The translations under genes and the position numbers were made by a program. The notes under the pieces were generated by a model that saw nothing but the letters and a program-made list of their open reading frames with translations, ran no database searches and was not told the origin of the DNA. This document shows, one piece after another, positions 49,801 through 57,700 of a stretch of DNA of 64,000 nt (positions are counted from its first letter, which is position 1; every line of letters starts with the position of its first letter). This DNA comes from Bacteroidota bacterium (GTDB lineage: Bacteria; Bacteroidota; Bacteroidia; 2-12-FULL-35-15), in contig JAOQAG010000024.1 of NCBI GenBank assembly GCA_025963715.1, positions 127,155 through 191,154 of the forward strand, written 5' to 3'.

Positions 49801-52715
49801 TTTGCTGCATTGTTTATTGCAAGCTGGTTCAGGGAGATCTGTCCCTTTTCTGCCAGCGTCTCGAATGTCATTCCTTTATCGACAGCATACGCATACGCCG
49901 GAATTTTTATGGATGCAAACGTTGACAGGATCGTTTTATCATCGCGGTTGATCCACAGGAGATCAAGAATGGAATATTTTTGCGATTCTGAAATGCTTTG
50001 AAGCGTATCACCTGTTTTACAGATATAGTCAGTATCATTACCAGTTTTTATTTTTGCTCCCGGGATAAATAAATTGATGGTCTGGCGTGTCGTTTCATCT
50101 TTATCGTCGGCAATAAATTTGAGGAAGGCCCTTATTAAACCGTCTGATTTAAAATTATAGTATTCGGAAATAGAATTAAAGGAATCGTATTTCTGGATGT
50201 TGTATTTTGTATTCCCCAGCAGCAGGATCTGGTCTGTAGTCAATACAATGTTGGGATTCGCATTTACAACTGCTCCTGCAGTCACTTTGAACGTTTCTTC
50301 CAGCGATTTAAAGTTCTCATCCGCTTTTGTTGTATATGGATATGCTTCCATCAGGTCAATACAATCCTGCACAAGGTTGCGTCCTAAAAGCATAAAATAA
50401 TCCTGGAAAATAAAAGTGGAAAGCGATTGCTGAATAGCATTTGTTTTGGGTTGCTGCTCATCGTTCTTTTTTTCCAGGGGATTCTGATAGCCGACTTTCA
50501 GCTTCGCAAAATAATTCTGAATGGTTTCGTTGTAGCTGCTGTCGACTTTGTGAGCAGAAAAATCCACGTTGATGAATGGTGCCTGGTTGTTTATTTTTGC
50601 CTGCATTTTCAGGGCCGGAAGCATTGGGAAAATACTTACGTTGAATTCTTTTTCGCCATCATCAATAGGCGAAGAGAGCTGCACTTCAAAATTCTCAGAC
50701 AGGAAATCTGTCAGTTTCTTATAGCTGATCGCGGGAACGCCATCTGATTCATGCGAGAGAAAATCGAATAATTCTTTCAGCACATCCAGCGATACTTCGT
50801 CTGCATTTACAGGAGCCGTGTTACTGTTTTTGTCGTCGTCTTTGCTTAACGCTTCCTTTCCTTTTCTGATCAGCCATTTCAGATATGCCCTGGCCAGTTT
50901 TCCAAACTCTCCCGCTTGTTTATCGTCGCTTTTACCACTGTCTAAAAACAATCCTGCAATAAAGCTTGCTTTCTGGTCTTTCAGCTGTGGGTTTTGTATT
51001 TCCTGCGCCATGCGTCCGCTGATCTGCGGTAGGAAGAAAATACTCAGCGTTTCTTTCGGATCGTCGCTTACGGCCAGCAGGCGTGTTGATCCCAGCTCAG
51101 AGATCCTTCTCCGCCTTGTAGCGTTGGTAAGTGATGCATGATAAGGATTGATTTCCGTACCGGCAGCATTTCGTAACGAGCGCGGATTCTTTGTTCCCCA
51201 TTCAGGAATTGCATCGCCCACAGGTAATATAAATGTATAGCTAACGCTTGTTGAAAACGAAAGATCAATACTGATCTTAATAAATCCTAATTTAATATTT
51301 ACGGTAAGCGACAGGCTTACTCCTGCATTTATGTAAAGCACAATTTCTTTATACGCTTCTATCACAACGCCGATCGCTGCGTAGATCATCACATCGAGCC
51401 TTGCGCTGATGATGGAAAAATTTATTTCTCCGTAAATTTTTCCTACCACTTCAAACTGTCCGTTGAGGTAATAATAGGAATCTTCCCGTCTGCCCGATTT
51501 CGGATCAGGTACAAAAAATCCGTAAGTGCCGGTAACAATTCCCTGGAAGCACAAGCTTACACCGGCTTTTAAAATTCCTTTGTCAATTGTTTTACCAATT
51601 CCCAGGCGCAATGCAAGGCCGAAATCGATCACCGGGTTGAATGTTCCCATTACGGGATCGTAGTCGGAAGGCAGGCGTGTTGCCGTAGCGCCGGTAAGCA
51701 ATGCAAAATAAAATCCACCGGCTCCTATAAAAGGAAAAACCTGTACGGTAGCAACGCGGCTCCAATCGTTGTTGGTCGGGAATCCAAGATCGATCCTGAA
51801 ATTTCCATTGGAGTAGATGGCGATATCGATCACCGGCAATGTAAATGACACGGCGCCAAATTCAAGCTGGCGCATTGCATCCGGTAATTTTAAATGCAAT
51901 GAATAGACGCCGATTGAGTCGGTCACTTTTTTATACAACAGCTCAATGTTCAATCCGGCAAACGTTTTTGCTTTTGCACCGCTTAGCGACAGTGCAAGCC
52001 CGTACATGTAGGGATCATTGAAAATAATGCTGAGGTCGACGGTTTTGATGACCGTGAAATTGGTACCGATCATCCATCCGCTGGACGTATCAAAAATAAG
52101 CTGGCCTTCTTTTGCTTCCGAAGCGGGAACAATTTTGGCACTCTCTTTAAAGCTTTCCCGCAGTTTGGTTATTGTTTCGGCAATACCCGGTAATTTTTGC
52201 ATATCCTTAACGGAGATGTGCTGTCCGAGGCCGAGAAATTTAAGATCAAATAATTCGGAGCCGTATCCCGAAACCGGCGGCGCGTCCTGCTTGGGATATA
52301 TTTCCCATGCATTAATTGTTTGTCCTAAAAGCGTTCCGGTGGGTTCTATGCTTACTTTTTTTTCACCGGGAGTATAATATAATTGTAATGCGGTGATCTT
52401 TGCAAATCCAACATCTATTGAAAAAGGATAGGAGATCCCGACCCTGTTTTTTCCTGTTACTTTTGAAGATTCAACGGTCAGTTTCAGTCCTTTGAAATTT
52501 ATTTTATTCAAAAAATCCCAGGGAGCCGGAAATTCCTTGAATGATCCATGATTGGGATCAACAAGCTTAATAAGATAAGCGGCAATTTCCACCATTGTAA
52601 GATCACCCAGCTCCGCTGTAAATGAAGTTAATGTTTTGCTGCTGGTACCCGTAAGCACAAGCGGGGTGTTGCCAAACCTGAATCCTGCACTGAGTGTATA
52701 TGTCGTTTCGTTCAT
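43863..52715 (-). CDS. Giant 2950-residue protein with LysM-like motifs, unknown function
   Basis: No signal peptide is visible. Residues ~1-500 are beta-rich with long amphipathic strands and glycine turns (FPFIGAGGFYFALLTG; INAGVSLSLTVNIKLGFIKI). This loosely recalls the large DUF6603-type proteins, a comparison made from memory. Residues ~500-880 are more helical. Eight or so LysM-like motifs are spread between ~890 and ~2080, for example DYICKTGDTLQSISESQKYS near 894, YPVNKGEALNSIAAKFSVS near 1528, VYEVQEDDTLAKIAEASNVP near 2008 and LYTAKEGDTLKTLAVEKW near 2057. Several are followed by LNPGxxxP and a closing IPG-like strand. The C-terminal ~850 residues match nothing I recognise. Last gene of a five-gene operon: its start overlaps the previous stop as TGATG, so translation is coupled. 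Confidence 0.85.
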   Translation of the reverse strand: MNETTYTLSAGFRFGNTPLVLTGTSSKTLTSFTAELGDLTMVEIAAYLIKLVDPNHGSFKEFPAPWDFLNKINFKGLKLTVESSKVTGKNRVGISYPFSIDVGFAKITALQLYYTPGEKKVSIEPTGTLLGQTINAWEIYPKQDAPPVSGYGSELFDLKFLGLGQHISVKDMQKLPGIAETITKLRESFKESAKIVPASEAKEGQLIFDTSSGWMIGTNFTVIKTVDLSIIFNDPYMYGLALSLSGAKAKTFAGLNIELLYKKVTDSIGVYSLHLKLPDAMRQLEFGAVSFTLPVIDIAIYSNGNFRIDLGFPTNNDWSRVATVQVFPFIGAGGFYFALLTGATATRLPSDYDPVMGTFNPVIDFGLALRLGIGKTIDKGILKAGVSLCFQGIVTGTYGFFVPDPKSGRREDSYYYLNGQFEVVGKIYGEINFSIISARLDVMIYAAIGVVIEAYKEIVLYINAGVSLSLTVNIKLGFIKISIDLSFSTSVSYTFILPVGDAIPEWGTKNPRSLRNAAGTEINPYHASLTNATRRRRISELGSTRLLAVSDDPKETLSIFFLPQISGRMAQEIQNPQLKDQKASFIAGLFLDSGKSDDKQAGEFGKLARAYLKWLIRKGKEALSKDDDKNSNTAPVNADEVSLDVLKELFDFLSHESDGVPAISYKKLTDFLSENFEVQLSSPIDDGEKEFNVSIFPMLPALKMQAKINNQAPFINVDFSAHKVDSSYNETIQNYFAKLKVGYQNPLEKKNDEQQPKTNAIQQSLSTFIFQDYFMLLGRNLVQDCIDLMEAYPYTTKADENFKSLEETFKVTAGAVVNANPNIVLTTDQILLLGNTKYNIQKYDSFNSISEYYNFKSDGLIRAFLKFIADDKDETTRQTINLFIPGAKIKTGNDTDYICKTGDTLQSISESQKYSILDLLWINRDDKTILSTFASIKIPAYAYAVDKGMTFETLAEKGQISLNQLAINNAANEKFSFPENTNLVLPELQSIAAADTLVKGIVEKNSFRKLSGLASRYLMHGLRAPAPAEFANAKNDTYALYDLTKQLFDLPDTTTATSLTVTLSTNAANANAEKWFKVVKNNQEAISSTLVIDDGQLREIEKLPSTLFQPDALSVKKAESYTVNPGRFMLKAPSVWQANAPVYVQGQKGVTWTGGVTGASGSWPTLNPGETGFTGPFGWKRANTPKIWYFSDELTKAVQENKLVQPAFKLYMGRNNLVEKKFEKKEVVTYGWSTVIPLSINRIPSSLTQGQDMPTMFEIESTSEEGLQLLENLLVNQFDPKLPVSARVDLGQVHILYTPAASSDGAGLRSIDPSEVIASVVQSNLSTVRNPQALRAGAGSVGYKYGSFNQDPVNNIKRLWEACSVKSGGFYLYYFDNNTSQGIPSNVFDEKGHAQINIVITYGLPSQSGYNFLNSMTLGEMVPEDSYLFLESQQRNIVNLAAATTVEQLLTDYRLTIDHLAEKLNGWALKDTVTLEIRNIIFLVSTNDCKIEDLAKKFNVTAQAIRDLNPGLSEPYKLGDALRIPTVKYPVNKGEALNSIAAKFSVSVAGLLWANREQVIFNDLKGLTLSDQSQNKTSSVIPGTVSFNLRRKNPQAPAVHHANEELLKGASGLDPKSTLQLNYNLLTFAVKENPAFLKSITSMPVSPANAGGSGGSAISPYLDYEGVIPASSYLKPVGKKGAPSYPAPENNPYKGTGKIVQVNFDWQDMYGNRTVTPFNAPYLYPGIPYLDNFPQVIGYSDPLQSVLQWPSIGIDHLFSKKNNAPSLDLSIAFDVAGYQPLPGKGNKESLVKKAQADLETYRKAIYQLSAEDVKVTVSASMDKKPSERPDMKPALLCTLNNIFHYLSAFSIPNYDYLKDTAADIESLASKYRLSAEYIRMLNPPMAEPEETKQKRLKENTDKTYFLPNDNFYLYYTGSTESLTDIHIKLNVPLEELRTINPGVPEIPGDQALIVIPGQCFGSYTTDKIISLAHIARQTGVAVEVVQAANPGLADPVPAGVKLFIPYFNCSVYEVQEDDTLAKIAEASNVPVSVLNAVTYKHARPLQPKAKIIIPDNDFMLYTAKEGDTLKTLAVEKWIAYETLQRMNPAVGNVLTAGTKVLLLKTPVPLKQNFDIDFDAALPPVFAVEVAVSISRDPELVDESFVDQPEVSISRSVIPPHLSNVLRKAMHTTNKTAEESASLLLYADSFEEAFTDLKIATLGDKSASKNELYAVRLHQNGLIADNKKISYRLKNDAIFYAPVPLATYPLSASFYVPQYLPGQGFSGLCAPTQSCIGASGAGSLQMSFQGIQLDNVAEDLFESIDQMLQPDLTRALLQIDQFNAYTNCRQDLLDAKKKIAEEYSKLVKPVMKDDQPDPHMQADAGEALKQQMLSRLSNLYSIGTIVQLPVEVVAPATERASLIFGNPVNRNDKGETPDNRVTFSSAQVSLQPATSSCMTFVLSALQPAKNKNLLLDLAYKPLAMEFNIHPIPGISDYKASQWLFFVKPLAEVPIGTIDVPVPLRDFPVPPTPLNQEAKGVSDDEENLTLEQTRQWQYIFTFRNPESAAAQDLIYSSTLFNVDNYNLKAGAPDPDLFLGLATWSVVGKAMMNDMFRLLPALQPGTDKQALEKCKKLVRDYLSVVKYVASAVPYWLKVRAQKYQQQEQTIRNGAEFVVIKPELKREVQNFYIRLEPAAASQISLAPYPALPSLGNYKPTLRSQSGEESRDKYFFVDADNNYLNTEETKGDPASDDISIIFGRYTNETQRVSFGNWLNIMEQWNAWGGVYIKRNEYLFEPGGKKTNPDFVYRTPVVRPYNASAPLLDYSKEFDIHDLKGPKDLTTKTFEDQLRNMLYNFFDGSANPKARLKIVWSYSYCINPGGDFEQYVTLPGGLIPPFTFNDNLEEEVKPGSFIYELAAVIKKWLLSNEVPGADAGGRIMFDITAFSDLPDNKQPFYRLRNLFLKVKDAFLK

Positions 52716-53188
52716 CAGGAAGCTTTTTTCAAAGGTGTAAACTTTTCTGTTCCGTAAATATTTTTTAAGATGGCCAGCTTCGGTTTGCCTGCCGGACCAA
52801 ATGAAGAGAGGATCAGATCCACTCCGAATGAAATAATTGAAATGCCCTGAATTTTTATTCCGGGCCTTGAAAAAACAGAAAGATTAAAAGCAAAAGAAAA
52901 TGTTGTGATCCCTTTTTTGGTATTGGCTTTTATGCCGGTCATCCGCACCGCAGCTTTCGGGATCGCTTTTGTTACCTGGTTGAGATATGCCATTTGCTGC
53001 AATGTTGCCAGCTCAGCTTTCCATGCAGATGTAAGAGAACCCGGTAGTTCCGGGATCAATTTCTGCACAAGCGGAAGAATTTCTTCAACAGATCCGAGAT
53101 CTTTCGATTGACTATACAGCTGCGCATAGTTTTTATTTTCATTGTAATACTCACAGATCCGTGTGATCTCTTCTTTATCTATTGCCAT
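52715..53188 (-). CDS. Operon protein of unknown function (157 residues)
   Basis: No signal peptide. The first ~85 residues are helical (ICEYYNENKNYAQLY, VQKLIPELPGSLTSAWKAEL). The rest is beta-rich: VRMTGIKANTKKGITTFSF, AFNLSVFSRPGIKIQGISII. That C-terminal pattern (short strand, linker, F-x-L strand, then an I-x-I-x-x strand) resembles the C-terminal parts of the 157- and 177-residue proteins upstream and a segment near residue 70-110 of the giant protein. It overlaps the giant gene by one base. Confidence 0.78.
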   Translation of the reverse strand: MAIDKEEITRICEYYNENKNYAQLYSQSKDLGSVEEILPLVQKLIPELPGSLTSAWKAELATLQQMAYLNQVTKAIPKAAVRMTGIKANTKKGITTFSFAFNLSVFSRPGIKIQGISIISFGVDLILSSFGPAGKPKLAILKNIYGTEKFTPLKKAS

Positions 53189-53199
53189 TGTTTGTTCAG

Positions 53200-53226
53200 C
53201 TGTTCATTGGTTCATTGGTTCATTGG
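53200..53226. repeat. Short tandem repeat GTTCATTG
   Basis: GTTCATTG is repeated about three times directly upstream of the 157-residue gene, within the untranslated spacer (TTCATTGGTTCATTGGTTCATTGG). Such 8-bp repeats can slip and alter the spacing to upstream signals. Confidence 0.6.
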
Positions 53227-53264
53227 TGTGCTGTGTGTTACTGTGCGGGCTGCCTGTTATTTTT

Positions 53265-53630
53265 TATGAATAAGCACTGTTTTTTCAATTGGTACAATTA
53301 ATTATCTTTTAACTTTTTGAAGGCCCGCCCGAACGACTGAAATTTCGTTCAGTCGGGCGGGCAAAATTTACAAAAACCTTTTTCGATCTTGTAATGTAAT
53401 TTGCTCTTCCGCTGGCGCGAAGACCAACCGCGGATAAATAATCGCCAGTACACATCATCCCTTCATTTGATAAAATAAAACAGAGCCACTCTCTATTATG
53501 ATCACGGGGCGATTTTTTACCGGCTATTACTGACAAGCTCAAAAAGGCGAAGCCCAAAAAACAGCTCCAAATTATTAATGTCTTAATTTATGAATAAGCA
53601 ATGTTTTCAAATTGGTATTTCCGATACTCC
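53265..53630. repeat. Repeat element B (~365 bp) inside the operon
   Basis: A ~30-bp direct repeat flanks it: TTATGAATAAGCACTGTTTT at ~53265 and TTATGAATAAGCAATGTTTT at ~53587. The interior is homologous to element A (CGATCTTGTAA, GCGCGAAGACCAACCGCGG, ATAATCGCC) and carries a G/C-rich palindrome (GCCCGCCCGAACGACTGA / TCAGTCGGGCGGGC, ~53323-53362). It splits the five-gene operon between the second 157-residue gene and its upstream neighbour. It has no credible coding frame. Confidence 0.7.
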
Positions 53631-54104
53631 TTAAATTTTAACTGCTTGTGCTCCTGAAACTCCCTTGTAATCAAATGTGAAGTATTCCAGTGCAATTCCC
53701 CCGATCGATACTTTTGTACTGAAAAGCAATCCGAGGCCGACAGCAAAATTCATTTGATTGCCGGTTCCGTCGTTTGTAATCTCCAACCTTGTAATTACAA
53801 CATGTGCGGTTAAAAAAGCATCGATTATATCTTTCAGAAGAGTCGGCAGTCCCTTAATAAATTCCTCAATGCTACCATAAAATTTTCGTCCTTCTCCTTC
53901 TCCCAGCAGCACATCGCCGAGCTTTATTAATCCGCCCTTTACTGTTCCCAGGTCAATAGCCTCGTTGATCGGCTTTGCATAAAGCACGCTGAATTTTTTA
54001 TCGGTATAGCTTCCATCCAATTGGTATCGGGTGGAGTCCACGTCCAATATAAGTGCGAGCTCAATTTTGCTGTTGGCGGCGGAAGCGGAAATTTGCTGGT
54101 TCAT
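53631..54104 (-). CDS. Operon protein of unknown function, paralogue of the 177-residue protein
   Basis: This 157-residue protein has no signal peptide. It is predicted mostly beta with a central helix: KIELALILDVDSTRYQLDG, EAIDLGTVKGGLIKLGDVL, FIKGLPTLLKDIIDAFLTAH, VVITRLEITNDG, FAVGLGLLFSTKVSIGG, IALEYFTFDYKG. The EAI-LG, FIKGLP-L, I-D-TA and VGL-F stretches line up with the next gene upstream, so the two are paralogues. Function unknown. Confidence 0.8.
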   Translation of the reverse strand: MNQQISASAANSKIELALILDVDSTRYQLDGSYTDKKFSVLYAKPINEAIDLGTVKGGLIKLGDVLLGEGEGRKFYGSIEEFIKGLPTLLKDIIDAFLTAHVVITRLEITNDGTGNQMNFAVGLGLLFSTKVSIGGIALEYFTFDYKGVSGAQAVKI

Positions 54105-54199
54105 TTTTGTTTTAAGATAAAACGCTTATAAACGGGCGGAAAAATTTCCACCCGTTTTTGTATTCAATTTCAGTTGCAGGATATACGCGAACCGGTTGT

Positions 54200-54733
54200 T
54201 TAGTTAGTAGGCGGAGGTGTAGGTACGTATACTGTATAACATTCATACTTGATAAGGAATGCCTTCAGCTTAACATTACCGGCTTCTACCGGTTTCACGA
54301 AATTAAGGCCAACCCCTAATATGTAGTGATTTTTTGCCGCTCCTTTATCGTCATCAGGATCTTTAGCGGTTCCGGTAGTATCAATTGTCAGATCTGTCAG
54401 GATCAGCTGTGCTGTAACAAGAGAATCGGCTATTTTTCCTAAAAACGGAGGAAGGCCTTTAATGAATGTTGTCACATCAGCTGCCAGTGTAGTAACTCCA
54501 ATTGCTCCTCCTACCAGGCCAAGCCCATCCAGGAATGATCCAAGCTGGATAGCTTCTTCCCAATGCCGGACGTATTCAACTTTTACCCCTCCTTTTAAGG
54601 AACGTCCGTTCAGGATCACCTCTTCGTCACCTAACATCAGGATAAGCGACACTTCAAAACCACCTGTAGGAATTGGAGTGGGAGGTGGTGGAGTGGTTCT
54701 TTTTACTAAACTCTGGTTTACATTTTTTGCCAT
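54200..54733 (-). CDS. Operon protein of unknown function with proline-rich start and end
   Basis: This 177-residue protein begins with a Pro-rich linker (TTPPPPTPIPTGG). The body is paralogous to the 157-residue protein downstream: FEVSLILMLGDEEVILNG, EEAIQLGSFLDGLGLVGG, FIKGLPPFLGKIADSLVTAQ, LILTDLTIDTTG, YILGVGLNFVKPVEAGN, VKLKAFLIKY. It ends YVPTPPPTN. No signal peptide. The conserved FIKGLP-x-L-x-K-I helix and paired beta strands suggest a small folded module that assembles with itself or with the giant protein. Confidence 0.8.
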   Translation of the reverse strand: MAKNVNQSLVKRTTPPPPTPIPTGGFEVSLILMLGDEEVILNGRSLKGGVKVEYVRHWEEAIQLGSFLDGLGLVGGAIGVTTLAADVTTFIKGLPPFLGKIADSLVTAQLILTDLTIDTTGTAKDPDDDKGAAKNHYILGVGLNFVKPVEAGNVKLKAFLIKYECYTVYVPTPPPTN

Positions 54734-54779
54734 TTTGTTTTTGTTTTTAGATTAATATTAATTGAATTGTTTATAATTA

Positions 54780-57700
54780 TTATTTTTTATTGTAAGCGAT
54801 GTACCATCCTATACTGTCTTTTTTTCCCTGCTGATCTGCATTTGTAAAGAGTGAAGCGTTTGTTTTTCCGCCCGGAGGTATGGAAAAGCCGAGCACTTTC
54901 AATGCGATATCGTTTAATGAAAGCCTGTATATAGGTTTATCCGCAGTTCCCTGCTGCAAAAATTGGGTGTTTGCAACAGACAAGGTCAGCACGTTTTGAA
55001 TTGTTGTTTGTAAAAGTCCGCCGCCGCCCGGTAATTGCAGGAAAGCTGCAATATGAGTTCCTTCGTATAGATCGAACGGTGTCCAGCAGGCAAGAATGCT
55101 TGCCGTAAAGCCTGCTTTTTCAGCTAAAGCGCCGGGAGTTCCCAGGTCAAGATCATAACGGATCGCATACCATGTGGAAGTGATCTCATCGGAAATTTCC
55201 AACTCCGCCGGAAGCTTAATTTTAAAATATCCTTTGCCCGAAGGAAGTTTTTTATCATCGCCGAAAACCATTCCTTTTACATCCAAAGGAAAGTTTTCGA
55301 AAAGGCTGGCTTTTCTTGTTGTAGAAGCGGAGTTGTTGAATGTGATCGCGGAAGGATCAAAAACAAAATTCAACACCGTTTTTTTAATTGGCTTTCCGGG
55401 AATATTAAAATTCATCAGCAGCTGCATGCCGTTGAACGAAAGCAGGTCAAAAGAGAAAAGATCGAATCCTGTTTTCTTACCTGTCCCGATATCATTGAAG
55501 ACCATATCACCGAAAAAAGAGAAAACGGAATTCACTGTTTTGTCGCGCTGCGATAAGGTGAAGAACTGAACTTTGGAAAGCGTAATGCTGTTCCATACCC
55601 TTCCGTTTATGCTGCTCAATGTATAGTTTTTATCACTTAAAAATGAATACGTGGCAACGCCTTCATGCTTTTCATAAGTGCCGGTAAGGTCGATCGTATA
55701 TGGCTGCACAGGAGGTGGGGCAAATCTTACCGCTTCTCCGAAAAGCTGGCTGACTGTCAGGCTGATATTACAGCGGAAATCGGTGATCGTATTGTTCATA
55801 AAATGCACCTGCAAAAGATTCACTTTAAAATCAAAAGGCAGATCGGGAGGATTTGTTCTTCCTTTATAATCTATCAATCCGAAAAGTGAGCTGGGACCTG
55901 CAAATTTTAATCCTCCGTTCACATCATCGGGAACAACCTGGTTTATTTCAATTCCAAGGTGATGTGCATTAAACCGTTCGAGATCTATACCACCAACCAA
56001 TCCTTTGATTTGATCCGGAAAATCTTCCAGGTTGATATCCACATTCAGCGCAAGCACACCGGTCCATGTTTTGGACTCTACTATTTCTTTGAAATGTGTA
56101 TATAAGGAAGGCTGGCTGTTGTACCTGCTTTTCCGGAGTAGTTTTTCTTCTTTCTTATCAATATAGCTGCGCAGCCATTGTGAAACGTTTTGCGGATCTT
56201 TATTAAAATCCTGTGCGGAAGTCCATTCGGCAGGAGCATCAATAAGATCGCTGATGGAACCGGCTGCAAATTTAAAGATCAGTACATTTTTATAATCATC
56301 GCCCGAAGTGCTTGCAGGTACATCCAGCCTGAACGGCCATCCCTGTATCGCTACTTCATTATTAAATTGTTTTGCATCGCTCTCCGGCAATAGCGAAACC
56401 ACGAGAAACAATTGCTTTTTCTGAAAAGCCGCCTGCAGCTGATCACCGAGGTTTTCAAAAGACAGCTCCGAAGTAACGCTTCCTGCAATTGCCGGGTCGG
56501 CCGGAGTGTATGCAAACATCAGCTTCTTCCATTTAAAATCCTGCTCGCCGATTTTAACCAGCAAGCCTTGCGGTGAAGTGCTGTAGCTTGTTTTGTCCGA
56601 TGTGCCCGCCTTCAATTGTTTTTTTACTCCGCTTTGTTTTTTCATCACCTGTTCTGTTCGTGAAGGCGCGAGTACCTGCTCTTCAAAAAAAGAAAGAAAA
56701 CCGGAAGATGATTTAGCTACGGAATTTATTTTTTGCGTCCCCTCATTTGAAACGGCTCCTGCAAAAGGAACCATCGGGAAACCAACTCCTGACCTGGATG
56801 CGGATGTAGTATTGAGCACTGCGGATGGCGGCCTGAAAAAGGGTAAAAAAGTATAAGCAGCTGCCGGGCCTGACACTCCCACTCCTCCGCCATAAAGCGG
56901 TGAAGTGGAAGGCTGTGCATAATAATAATTAGTGGGGCCGCTCACTCCTGTATAAGAGCCGATCTTCAGCCAGCTTGTTTTATACGTATCATTCAGATAA
57001 GAAGAGGTGTCGGCACCGATGCCTGAATGCGGCATGTAAAGATCGCGTGGAACACGCGGTGCATTTTTATTGCCCGGAAAATTATAAACGAATGCAGGCT
57101 TGCCCGATTCAAAGCACAATACATCACCATGCTGTTGATCCGTCTTCGGTAAAAAGCTCATTGTTTCAACACCGGAAAGACCGCAAAGCAAATAATAAGA
57201 AGTTAACTTTTTAGCATCCTTATCAAGGCTCAGCTCAAAGCAGCCTTCGGGTGTCCAGTAATAATCATTGTCCGGCAAACCGGCCAATACAAGCTTTGCA
57301 GCTTTACCGGGCACCGTTTTGTCGTTCACCGGATCAAGATAAACGGTAAGGCCCATGTCTGTGCGCAGCCATGTGCGGATCCGCTGCGGCTGCTCAGGCA
57401 TTCTCAGCCGGTGTCCGCCGATCCTTCCCGGAACAGGTTCCATGATAAAGGAAAGCTCTTCGAACTCCATCTTTGTTCGTTTACTGCTTGTAAGATCCCA
57501 GTATAATTTAAAAAGTATATTCCTGTTTTCTTCCGGATGAAAAAGCGGGTAATATTGCGAAACAACTTCTTTTGCACCGGCAGCCGGCATAAAATAGCGG
57601 AAGCCTACATCCCAGCCGGTATGCGGGTTATCGGAAAAATCGCTGATGGATGCGCGCGTGATCAGCAGTCCCCTGTTTTCTCTTTCGAAAGGAAGAAAAA

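Noticed and set aside
53200..53226. Possible CRISPR-like array because of GTTCATTG repeats
   Set aside because: The units are only 8 bp and directly adjacent, with no spacers; it is a simple tandem repeat.
53309..53557. Minus-strand frame of 82 codons within repeat element B
   Set aside because: It coincides with a repeat whose homologous copy A does not keep the frame open, so it is more likely non-coding repeat sequence.
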